A model generated the notes under the pieces. That model was not told the DNA's origin, ran no database searches, and saw nothing but the letters and a program-made list of their open reading frames with translations. A stretch of DNA of 64,000 bases from Plasmodium coatneyi (taxonomy: Eukaryota; Apicomplexa; Aconoidasida; Haemosporida; Plasmodiidae), in the NCBI RefSeq assembly GCF_001680005.1, contig NC_033559.1:1364001-1428000 (forward strand), in the 5' to 3' direction. The position numbers and the translations under genes are program-made. Of the stretch, positions 1-10,055 are shown in pieces (the stretch's first letter is position 1; every line of letters starts with the position of its first letter).

Positions 1-2078
1 ATTTTGCTCTATAATGTTTTTTAGACAAGAATAATGCAACACAAAGAACATAATTGATTAAATAATATATTTATTATAGTCTAAATATATAGCAAACGTA
101 GACAAATCATGGGGATTTTAAAAATACGTTGTATATGGCATATTGGATATCGAGGAAATTCGAGCTGTATATTAAATCTCCTTGCAAAATATTTTATTTT
201 AGGCTAATCTAGCGCAAGAGCGTTAAAGACCCAAGCAGTTAAATACTCTGAAACACTATGTAGAAATATTAATCTTAATTTTATGCACTCATTACTATTA
301 GATTGAATTCCCTGTGGGGCACTTTAAAAAAGTCTATAAGTTAAACGGTAAATGTTTGTTCTAATGATATACATATAAAGCATAGAATTTATTCTTTAAT
401 GCTTAATTTTCTTTGTTATCGGGTGAAAGAATTAGCACGTTTGACATAAAAGACAGAAATGCTTGAAACCAAGGATAAATTAAGAGTATTACTTAGCAAA
501 ATTGAATCTTCTTCTACCCTCCCTTTCCGAATTTGAATCTATATCAAAACTCATTATTTCACGTAATTTTACCTTAAAAACCAACATCAACAACTTTATG
601 TTATATGGAGTATCTAATATTTTATCTTACGTTTATATATATTTTTTAGAAGAGTGTTATTTCATTTCAAAAACTAAATGGAATAAAAGGAAAAGTAATT
701 AATGCAGAATGGTTATGCAAGTAATTTCTTCCAGTAACGTTATATGATAAGACATACAACATTATGAAACAAAATGCACAGTCGTGTGTTAAAGACAATG
801 AAAATGATAATAGTGGAAGAAAATGCTTTCTTCTTAATAAACTAATTCTATGTAAGACATAAGAATGTTTGAAGGGAATTTGGATTTAAGTTATAACAGG
901 AAAGTTTTCAACATTTTTAAACAACTGTTCTGAATACATTTTCCCTATATTTACATTCACCTTTTTAATTTACGCTCAATAATGTGCAAGAAATAATGGG
1001 GGAGTTTCTTTTAGAATAAGTTTTTTCATATAAAACCCTTGAAATTTCTCATTTGACACTTGTTTTGGAAAGCGGTCTAAATTTTTTTCTTGCATATGTC
1101 GAATAACGAGTTTGCTTATACGACTGCAGATCCTGTACTTATGTTGTGCATTTAACTTTTATTGGCAATACGTAATCCTTGTTAATAGATACACATTTTT
1201 TATTTTTTTTTAATATACACCCTCTACGTTGTTTTTTCAAACATTTCACTTTTGCTAAAATATATGCTCCTCATTTACATTTACCATGCGCACACATTGC
1301 ATTAAATGGTATAGAAGTTCATTTTCAATGTTCCTTTGAACTCCCATTTTTCTTGGACACATAAAATCTATTGTATACAGTTTTGCCACGAATTCCGTTA
1401 CAACTTCCTTTTCTATTTTTTTACAATATTATCATGCTCAAGGCGGTGCTCACATTAGCTTATTCGGTAAAAATTATACCGAAAGGATAATGAAAAATTA
1501 ATGGTAGATACGTTCTTTGCAAGTTTTATAATCCTCTTGCTCCCCAAGAAACATGCAGAACACAGATTTTATATATCACCTTTGTCAAGAGACAACAACA
1601 GAAAAGAAAGAAAATTATACCAGTGCCATTCTTGTGAAGCGTATAAATCTATTTAAAAAAAAAAAATTGAACAGCTCCTCCTTTATAGATATATCCAATA
1701 ATTCACCTAAAATATATAAATTTTATCCTATATTTTATTGCGCGTAATGTGTGCGGTGAGGATGTTTAATACCTTTGTTAATTTAACAAATTTAAGTTCT
1801 TACAATTGACGCGACTTTAAAGGACTAATGAAACAAAAAAAATAATAATTGAATAAACGCAGTTCACGAAATGAAGAAATTTTATAAAAAACATTCTATA
1901 TCTGTAATGAAAAAAATTATAAAATTTCATTTTTTTAAACTTACGTTTTGAGGTACGTATAATATAATCCAATTTTTCCAGAAAATGAAGCCAAGTAATG
2001 ATAAAACGAAGTTAACAAAATATAGAAGGGAAAAGCATAACTCTTTAGAGTTTTCCAAGGATTCCGATTGCTAACATT
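1..2078. other. AT-rich gene-free left edge
   Basis: No convincing coding sequence was found on either strand; the longest open frames are about 60-66 codons and look random. The DNA is visibly more AT-rich than the rest of the window, with A and T runs but no obvious long tandem array. It leads into a gene whose codons are also AT-rich. A pericentromeric flank is possible (see findings). No telomere-type GGGTTYA repeats and no recognisable pir-type gene fragment were seen. Confidence 0.6.
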
Positions 2079-5000
2079 ATGATTGTTTTAAGGAAAACCA
2101 AAATACTTTGCATGAAAAAATACATATCCCCTTTAAAATGTGTATATTTAAAGTCAAATTTTGCTACTGTAAATTTGAATTATCAAAACAGTAAGAAAAG
2201 GAAGGAAAGCTATGGGAAAAAGAAATTACACTCGCTTTTTAGTGATAACTCAAATGTATGTGATAGGTTAATATTATTGAAAAATTTACCCAGGGACAAA
2301 AATGAGAAATATGAAGGAATTAGTGCAGAGGTAATATACAAATATTTGCTGAATAAATATAAAAAATGTTTTAACTATATAAGTTTTAGTGAAATAATAC
2401 AAAGCATAAAAACATTTGATGAGTTGGACAAAAAATTTAGTCGCGATGGTGATTTTTTCGTGGCAATAAAGGGTGTAGATAGCACCGTTTTATGCAAAAT
2501 AAATGAATTCGAATTCAGTGAAAAGGATTTACATTTTCATAGAAGGGAAGTATTAGGACAAATTTGCAATAGATTGATTAAATATGTACATGAAATGAGC
2601 GGAAATGAATTAATTCATTTTATGGTTTATTTTTTTAGATGGAATAAAAGTGACAGGAAGTTGTCTCTTTTCTATAATTTTTATTTTAACCATGTCTTTG
2701 ATAATTTATATCTTTTTGGTCATGAAATTTATAAGGTCCTTTTTATATTAAACACATATCTCATTAATAATGATTCTAGCATTATTTTTGATGAACGGTT
2801 AATGGGGAAAAACTTGTTTAATGTATACTATTTCAGAGAGTTAAAAAACAAGGGGAATTACGCGCTCAAAATGAGCAAAGATGAAATTTACAAGAAATGT
2901 TATGACAAGTTGTTAGAGGACATAGATAAAATTGAAAAGAAGATAGTAGTAAACATTTTAAAGTTATACGTTGACAATTTAAGTAAGAATATTAACATAG
3001 ACAAGAAACTTGTGGATAATATTCACAACAATTTAACAGACGAAAACGTAGACTATCTTGTAAAATTGGTGAATATATACTGTGACATGATTAAGAAAGA
3101 GGTAAATTGCACTGCCTCGGTAGTTTCCAAGTTAAAGGACGTGATTTTGTGCATCTATCAATTTTTGAGAGAAAGAGAAAACGAAAAAAAGATTCTCTCT
3201 GATGTAAATTATAGTACACTACTAAATTCGGTAAATAATAAAAATGTTTTAAATAAAATTATGGACAAGACCTTTGGTCTGTTGTACGAACATTTACTAA
3301 AAAATTTTTCGAACGTAAAATTTGAAAATCTTCAGGCTCTTTCCATTTCACTCATTTCTATAAAAAACATACATTTTACTTTATTAAGAAGGAGATATTT
3401 TACGAACAATGTTTTATTCAGTGCTACTTTGAAAGACGGGTTAGATGTGTCAAATAGGTTCCTGGAGAAATGCTTAAAAATAAATAATAAAGATGCAGTA
3501 CACATTATACATAGTAGTGGTGATGGCGCATCTAATGGGATGAATCTGGAAAATTTGCAGAAATTAAAAATGGAGAAGAGAAGAGAATATTATTTTTACA
3601 AAATAGAAAATTATTTGGATTTTAATTTCAAATTGAAAGTTAGTGATTTGTTGTCTATTAAAGTTCTGTCTAACTCTTTCGCAAAGGCAGAACAGGTGCA
3701 CAATTCGTATAATTTTTATTTACTGTTTAATAACATCTCGTGCATCTTGTATTATTTTATAGTAAATAAGAATACAATAACGAGATTTAGTGATACATAT
3801 ATCTACGTTTTGAATGACCTCTCTTATGTATACAAAAATGTGAAAAATAGAGCAGCACATAGCAGCCTAATTGCAAGTGGTGTTCAGAAGTTATTCTGCA
3901 AAAACGTTTTAAAAGTCAGCAACCTTTACATGAAGAATCTCCATGAAGAAAAGAACTTCCAAAGAGATCAGTATGTGTGTTCCCTAATCTTTCTGAATAA
4001 TTTGTTTTCCGATAGGATTGTTCTTTTTGAGCATATAAACAATGTTTGGTGCCACGTTTATAAAGCGTATAACTATTTTAAAAGCAATATGATGCTTAAC
4101 GAGGATGTTATATCTTTAATTCTTCTAACTTGTTCTAAGTTCCAATTTTTTACTGAAAACAACTCAAATAGTAGGTACCACAGAAAGGAGTTAATTAGTT
4201 TAAAATATAATATCATGGATGATTTGGCTAGAAATTATTTAAACACATACAAGCACATTACCTTGGATAACTTATCAAAAGTTTTAATATCCCTGTCCAA
4301 TTCTAAGTATAGATATGAAATTAGCGAAGATTTGTTATTAGGAACTTTGAAAAATGAAATTGCAAAGGTTAACGCAAAAAACAGCGGCAACAGCTTTCCA
4401 TGTAGCAAGGCTTCAGATAACGCTACTGCGAAGACAAATTGGGGAAATATTCCCACGGAAAGTGCGAAACGTGATTTATTTATAAATATGAGCAAAATTA
4501 TTGAATGCTTAATAAAGTTAGATATATTTTTTTACTTAAAAAATAGACATACTTACGTGCAACTATTTATGAAGGCGTTCTGCAGTATGTGCTTAAAATT
4601 GAACCTATTAAAAAAACTGCTCTACATAGCTAATCACTTATATGTGTACGAAATATATGGTTACGTCTCCGAAATTTTGGAAAAATTCGTAGAAGGATAC
4701 GGACAAATTTCTTACAATTTTATCGAAAATGTGGAAAATAAGCTCTTTGAGAAGATTACGTGCTATATATCGGAAGATGATTATATTGAAATGTCAAACA
4801 CGTTCTTTGTGTTATTTTATGACTATTTTGAAAGTTTTCATAGGGAGAAGACGTACATAAATGTGCTGTATCCTCCGAAATGCGGCACACATTTTACCAA
4901 GCTAAACGATGGGGGTGGTGCACATGACATGGTACTAAACGCCGTTCAGAGCAATGCAGGTAATAACCCCAAAAATGTTATGGCCGCATATAGTGGCAAT

Positions 5001-5381
5001 GCTGAAAATGCTCTAAACGTTGTTAATAAAGTAGGAACTTTACAGAATTGTGAGAATAGTACAAATAAAGGCTTTCTAAGGAGCACCCACGAAGCGGATT
5101 TTTTCATACGCGATATGGTAAATTTATTTAAATTCTTGAAGATAGATAGAGGCAAATTTATCCTATTTCAACTTTACATGTACCTTTCAAGTAGCAAAAA
5201 GTTCCAAAAGAGTGATGCCTCATCATCGGCGTTTCACATGGAGGTGTTCAGGGTTTTACAGGACATTCATCCGAGGTACCTGTGGGTGCAAAATTTCAAC
5301 ATTAAAAATGAGGAAGGGACATTTCTGTACACAATCGACATCATGCTGTTCCAAGCAAGAGGGAGAGGTGAGGGCATATAA
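2079..5381 (+). CDS. Conserved hypothetical protein, possibly organellar helical-repeat (RAP-like)
   Basis: A single open frame of 1,100 codons starts at an ATG; a second ATG at codon 12 is an alternative start. The N-terminus is basic, hydroxylated and free of acidic residues (about residues 1-35), as in mitochondrial presequences. The body is a run of helical, Leu/Ile/Asn/Lys-rich segments without a recognised catalytic motif. A low-complexity Asn/Ala/Gly-rich insert lies at about residues 940-990. The last 40 residues (HPRYLWVQNF, then GTFLYTIDIML) resemble the lead-in to a RAP domain in apicomplexan organellar RNA-binding proteins, but the Glu-Asp-Gly-Pro/His core of that domain does not follow. 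A GTGAGG donor lies 13 bases before the stop, so a short 3' exon is possible. Codon use is more AT-rich than downstream genes. Function is unknown; the organellar assignment is inference. Confidence 0.8.
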   Translation: MIVLRKTKILCMKKYISPLKCVYLKSNFATVNLNYQNSKKRKESYGKKKLHSLFSDNSNVCDRLILLKNLPRDKNEKYEGISAEVIYKYLLNKYKKCFNYISFSEIIQSIKTFDELDKKFSRDGDFFVAIKGVDSTVLCKINEFEFSEKDLHFHRREVLGQICNRLIKYVHEMSGNELIHFMVYFFRWNKSDRKLSLFYNFYFNHVFDNLYLFGHEIYKVLFILNTYLINNDSSIIFDERLMGKNLFNVYYFRELKNKGNYALKMSKDEIYKKCYDKLLEDIDKIEKKIVVNILKLYVDNLSKNINIDKKLVDNIHNNLTDENVDYLVKLVNIYCDMIKKEVNCTASVVSKLKDVILCIYQFLRERENEKKILSDVNYSTLLNSVNNKNVLNKIMDKTFGLLYEHLLKNFSNVKFENLQALSISLISIKNIHFTLLRRRYFTNNVLFSATLKDGLDVSNRFLEKCLKINNKDAVHIIHSSGDGASNGMNLENLQKLKMEKRREYYFYKIENYLDFNFKLKVSDLLSIKVLSNSFAKAEQVHNSYNFYLLFNNISCILYYFIVNKNTITRFSDTYIYVLNDLSYVYKNVKNRAAHSSLIASGVQKLFCKNVLKVSNLYMKNLHEEKNFQRDQYVCSLIFLNNLFSDRIVLFEHINNVWCHVYKAYNYFKSNMMLNEDVISLILLTCSKFQFFTENNSNSRYHRKELISLKYNIMDDLARNYLNTYKHITLDNLSKVLISLSNSKYRYEISEDLLLGTLKNEIAKVNAKNSGNSFPCSKASDNATAKTNWGNIPTESAKRDLFINMSKIIECLIKLDIFFYLKNRHTYVQLFMKAFCSMCLKLNLLKKLLYIANHLYVYEIYGYVSEILEKFVEGYGQISYNFIENVENKLFEKITCYISEDDYIEMSNTFFVLFYDYFESFHREKTYINVLYPPKCGTHFTKLNDGGGAHDMVLNAVQSNAGNNPKNVMAAYSGNAENALNVVNKVGTLQNCENSTNKGFLRSTHEADFFIRDMVNLFKFLKIDRGKFILFQLYMYLSSSKKFQKSDASSSAFHMEVFRVLQDIHPRYLWVQNFNIKNEEGTFLYTIDIMLFQARGRGEGI

Positions 5382-5924
5382 TTATTTTAATTTAGTGTGT
5401 TATTTAATTTGTTTAAACAAATGTACGCACGCGCGTGTGTGTATATGTACAAGCACAAATGTACATAACATATACATGCATAGATACATACGCATAGGTC
5501 CCTATGCGTACATATTTATAAAGTGAAAAGAGACAGTTTTTCGGGGATTTTTTCGTGATATCAACAAGCGCGAAAATGTTGGACATTCAAAATAGTGTGA
5601 AACTAAATTTGCCCGAGGGGGGGGGTTATTCAAATATTTGTACATATTCGCAAATGTATGAATCACTGATTTGTACACATGCGTGCATATAAAAATTAAA
5701 ATCACACATTGTGCAGTGTAAAAAGGTAGCATTCAATTTGTGCTTTTTATTTTAATTATTCATATGCAACTTTTAAATTGAAAAAAAAACTGAATCAATA
5801 TTTCGTTTTACACAAATTAACAAAATAAGCGAATGGGGAGAAAAGGAGGGAAAAGGGCAAATGGGAAAAACGCTTTTTTGCGAAAACATTTGCAAATTAC
5901 TTGTTATACACATAAACAAAATAA
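5382..5924. other. Convergent intergenic spacer
   Basis: This is the 3' side of both flanking genes. It holds TATA/TACA-rich simple sequence, a nine-G run near 5616-5625 and short A runs. I searched all frames for a missing RAP-type exon of the upstream gene and found none. Confidence 0.6.
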
Positions 5925-6656
5925 CTAGCAACAGCTTTTCGTGGAATGCTTTTCACTATTTAGGTTTATCAGGTTGCTACTGGTAGCTTTACTGTCTACG
6001 TTGCTTTTATTACTTATAATGTTTTTATATATTTCCTCAGCAAGCATGTAAAATATATTTTTTATGTTTGCACCTGTCTTGGCGCTTGTTTGAATAAAGA
6101 GCAGATTATTTTCTTGGGCATATTTCTGCACATCTAGCATATCTACCTGAAATTTGTTTTTATCTATTTTGTTCGCAACCAAAATTATTATATAATTGCT
6201 ACTGATTTTTAATTGATTTACCCATGTTTTGGCTCTATCTAGGCTACTTGAATTACTAATGTCGAAAACGACTATGGCACACGTGGCGCCTCGATAGTAC
6301 AGGGGGACGATACTTGCATATCTTTCCTGTCCAGCGGTGTCCCATATATCAAATTTTATGTTACATGGGCCTTCGCTATTTTTGAGGTGTTCTTTATTTA
6401 AAGAGATATTATCATTACTGTTACTGCTAAGGTTGTTGCTGCTGAGGTTGCTGCTGCTGCTGTTACTGTTGATGCCACTGTTGGCGTTTTTCATCTTCAG
6501 CTCGTTCATGTTGACTACATATGTGCAGAAGGAGGCACCTATCGTTGTGTTCGTGTTATCGTGAAAGGTATCCTTCGTCAAACGCAAAACTATGCTCGAT
6601 TTGCCCACTGACGATTCGCCTAGTAACACCGTTTTGTAACTACTTTTCTTTTCCAT
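5925..6656 (-). CDS. RAB5A: Rab5a, small GTPase of endosomal traffic
   Basis: An intact single-exon GTPase of 243 residues. The P-loop GESSVGKS is at 13-20, the switch I region with TTIGASF at about 37-43, WDTAGQERY at 105-113, NKID at 162-165, SAK at 191-193, and a C-terminal Cys-Cys that would be geranylgeranylated. Between strands beta2 and beta3 there is an Asn/Ser-rich insert at about residues 51-97, the feature that distinguishes Plasmodium Rab5a from Rab5b and Rab5c. The family controls early endosome fusion; in Plasmodium, Rab5a has been linked to haemoglobin uptake and vesicle traffic. The insert precedes the conserved WDTAGQ, so the GTPase core is complete. The start ATG is the only one before the P-loop. 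Confidence 0.95.
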   Translation of the reverse strand: MEKKSSYKTVLLGESSVGKSSIVLRLTKDTFHDNTNTTIGASFCTYVVNMNELKMKNANSGINSNSSSSNLSSNNLSSNSNDNISLNKEHLKNSEGPCNIKFDIWDTAGQERYASIVPLYYRGATCAIVVFDISNSSSLDRAKTWVNQLKISSNYIIILVANKIDKNKFQVDMLDVQKYAQENNLLFIQTSAKTGANIKNIFYMLAEEIYKNIISNKSNVDSKATSSNLINLNSEKHSTKSCC

Positions 6657-7625
6657 TTTTCATTTTCATTCTAGTACATTATGTATACGTATATATATAT
6701 GTACAAGTATATGCATATGTACGCTGAGGGGTAGGGGTCCAGTCCGGTACAGAATAACACACAAAAAAAAGAAAGAGTAATACCTGGGGGGAACGTCCAA
6801 AGATGTGCGAGAAGGGCACGTAGGTTTATAAATTACCCAAAGAAGGTCCTTCGAAAACACATATCAAGTATTCATATTTTTTGGCGAATAAAACATTTAC
6901 ATAGCATTCTGAAGATCCCCCCCTCCCCAAAAGGAAAAAATATATACACGTATAATTGTACAAGAGGGTGATAATCGTAATAGGGTTACCAGGCGAAGTG
7001 TTCTACTACTACGTTTTAAACAGAAAGAAAAGAGGGGGGAAAAAACAGTTCAGCAAAAGTAAATTACAAATTATATGACTTTTAGCATTTAAGTGGGGAA
7101 TAAAAAAAATGCATACGTGTATGTTTACGCAAATGTATACATACATATATACGTAAACGTGTAGCAAATTTTTTAAATGAAATTAAAATAAAACTATATG
7201 AACAAAAAAAACAAAAAAAAAAAATTACACATTGTAAGCTATAATTTTATGCCTTTTTTTAAAATGTGCTTTTACAAAATGTCATACTATTATATATAAA
7301 AAAAAAAAAAAAAAAAAAGCAGCACATGAAAGTGTAAAATATATTAAAAAAAAAAAAAAAAAAAAAATTACACATAAAAACGCCAAGCGGTTATAATTCG
7401 TTTCTCATTTGTATTTCCTTCTTATACAAATAAACTACTGAATTTTAAAGACTTTAAAAAATGTAGCTAAAATTATGGGTAAATTGTTTGAAGGTATACA
7501 TTTTACAGTGGCTACATTTTCACAATGGAGAAGAAAATGTTCCACTGTTAAAAACTGCACAAAAATAAACATATAAAGGAGGAAAATGGGAAAGCATAGC
7601 ACGGTTCACATCGGAAATTTTGCTC
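6657..7625. other. Intergenic spacer with poly(A) tracts
   Basis: This lies 5' of Rab5a and 3' of the CBP3-like gene. It contains (TA)/(TACA)-rich sequence at about 6678-6720 and 7110-7170 and two long A tracts at about 7299-7318 and 7347-7367. No coding potential was seen. Confidence 0.6.
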
Positions 7626-9317
7626 CTAGTAAGTTCTTGGTAATAGCTTTTTTCCATCATCATAGGGGAGATATTTATTTTTGTCCTTTGGACGGTAGCC
7701 TGAAAGGTTGTTAAAAAAAATAGGGGGGGTTATGTGTACGGGTATCAAACTGTGTTTTCTGTTTTGGGCGCTTCGCTTCTCCGCCTCTCTGTTCCGTTTT
7801 ATCTGTTCTGCTTTACCTCCATAAGATATCTGCTGGCACAGGGCGGGCAAACGGCGATTGGATTTTTTTTGGTTGTAAAAATCGGCCCTACAAGGAAAAT
7901 AAAAAAAATAAATATATCTTTGCATCACCATAAATAGTCCGTCCGATGACAGGGGGGGTAATTTTCAAAAGGTGCATTTTGTTTTTTTAAATGTCTATTT
8001 TGACTGCATAAATTTATAAACGTGTGGCTAAATACGTTGAAAAAAAAAAACATTAATATGGAGTACACACCAGATAAAGTATGCCTGCAGGAAATGATCA
8101 CTTGATAGATTAAAAATGTGTCTCATTTGGAGAACGCTATATTTGCTCAACTCTGTCACTATGTTTCCGCTTTTCTTCACTTTTTTTTCATAAAGATGCC
8201 TGCGTGTGTGTGTGCGGGGTGAGAAGTCGTTTATCATTGGCTACTTTGCGCTGCTCAAGTATAAGCAGGTAAGCACATATAAATAAACACATACAAACGG
8301 ACGTATGTTTGCACGTTTCGCGCAAACTAACTCCCACAAAATATCCTTTAGGAGGGACGGAAAAATGTCCACGCTCGTGGCGGCTTCGTCTAAGGACACC
8401 AGGAACTGCATGCAGGGGGAGGAGGAGTATAGTACATTTAAACACGATGGACTCTCGAATGTGAGTAAAGCAAGCTGAATTTTCAAGTATAGTGAGTGCG
8501 TGCGGGAAGGATCTTCCTAATTCGCGACGTAATGCACTGACCCCCCCATACGCGAAAGAGACTCACCCCGAAGGCGTACTCCTGGCAATTCAAAAGCTCC
8601 GTGTTGAAACAGTACTCGGGGACATCCTTCAAAAGCATCCAGTCACGCACAATTCTCCACGTAATGTCAAAAATGTATGTGTTAATTATCTCTCCCTGGT
8701 ACTGTTCATGTCTTAATCTCTTGTTAATCAGCCATAAATGTAAAATGTAAAAATACATCTTCATATTAAAGGACTCCTCAATCCGAAACAGCTTCAGGAT
8801 TTCTTCATTTTCTAGCCTTTCCATGATTAGGTGGATTAGTCTCCATGCACATTCTCCATATTCGGTATGCTTCCTAATCGTTAAAAAAGGAAAAAAAGGG
8901 GGGAAACGCACATAAACAGGTAAGAGGGGATTTACTAATTCTTCCTTCTATGGACATTCAGAACTGTGTGCGAAGTGTGTGTGTTAAAATGTTAGTCCAT
9001 TGGGGGAAGAATATATTTTTCCCTTTCTCGTTCTGCCAATAAGTAATGTGGACCATGCGTGCAAAGCACATGTGCATCATTTTTCAGCCTTACAGAAAAA
9101 CCCTATAAATGACGGAGCTGATTAGGGAACGGTCGCACTGCGGTATGGGGATGGCATATTTCGACGACTCGCGAATACTAATTTTCGTATTTTTGTCTTC
9201 ATACAAACTTTTGCTTTCGATAATTTTCAGGTTGTCATATACTTTCACTTGGCTCGTAAAATATCGAAAAGTTATGTATCTTCTGTTCAGCAGTAGTTCT
9301 CTGCCTTTGTTCCACAT
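7626..9317 (-). CDS. CBP3: CBP3/UQCC1-like ubiquinol-cytochrome c reductase chaperone, six exons
   Basis: Exons on the minus strand: 9317-9094, 8873-8567, 8405-8332, 8199-8071, 7887-7817 and 7699-7626. All junctions are GT-AG, phases match, and the product is about 292 residues. The first ATG is at 9317; the preceding in-frame GTG is not used. The N-terminus (MWNKGRELLLNRRYITFRYF) is a typical mitochondrial presequence. Exon 2 carries the chaperone-domain core (FYILHLWLINKRLRHE, ITWRIVRDW). Exons 3-4 match the human UQCC1 region around YDEG, ALWR and SW; here they read SLDEAA, DILWE and FIWADF. The C-terminus ends YDDGKKLLPRTY. In yeast and humans this family binds newly made cytochrome b and helps assemble complex III, the atovaquone target in malaria parasites. 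The domain call is strong; the last two junctions are the least certain. Confidence 0.8.
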
Positions 9318-10055
9318 CACAGAAAAAAAAAGGTGTAGATGGTGGGATAAGGGAGTAAAAGCTAAGACGTTTAAAGGTTAAATAGTTATGGAGATGAAAA
9401 GAAAACGTGGTGTTCCTTTTTTTCCTCTCATTTTTCATGTGCATCTCATCGGTTCGCTTCTGTGCTTGCTTTTAATTTTCCAGTTTGACGGCATAGATAA
9501 TTTCCGCAGAATTCCCTACTCGCATGAACAAACATGTAACTGCTTTTTGCCTATCCGTACGATCCCACGGTCGTATGTTCATTTTTACTCGCCTTTTTTT
9601 CGTGTGCCCATTATCAAGTGGCCCATTTTATTGGGTTCGCATCGCAGTTTGTCAAAAGGAGTTTCACTCTTTCGTGTAAAAATAGCAACAGGTACGTAAA
9701 CGTGAACATAAAAGATGTATAAAAAAAAAGTATAGGGGTGGAAAAAAAAAAAAGAAGCAAACTTTGCAATGGTACAAATTAAATTAACAATGGAGGGAAC
9801 AGAAACGTAACCACGGGGAGGCAAACATAATAATTTAAAAAAAAAAAAAAAAAAAAGTCGTTAAATCTGAGGCGTTAACATAGTTCTGCATTTGTGCATA
9901 TAGCGAAAAAGGCGTGTTTCTTTTTTTTTATTTTATTTTTGTATAAATCTTCACACACGTAATGCACAAAAATTAAAACTTTCGAGGAGCTTTACGTTTT
10001 GGAGGGTTTTAAGAATAACGCAAAAAGGCATACCGTTTGCCCCCTCCTCATGTTG
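9318..10055. other. Intergenic spacer
   Basis: Upstream of the CBP3-like gene and downstream of fabH, both on the minus strand. It includes an A tract at 9838-9857 and shorter A/T runs. Frames of about 70-100 codons here lack motifs and overlap in several registers, so I count them as chance. Confidence 0.6.

Noticed and set aside
1..2078. Subtelomeric gene family remnant (pir or SICAvar type)
   Set aside because: No transmembrane exon, Cys pattern or telomere-like repeat was found; only short random frames.
7734..8027. Separate small gene, and an alternative CBP3 end at 8028
   Set aside because: Splicing at 8070/7888 joins the sequences in phase and keeps the conserved FIW region, which explains both open segments as one gene.
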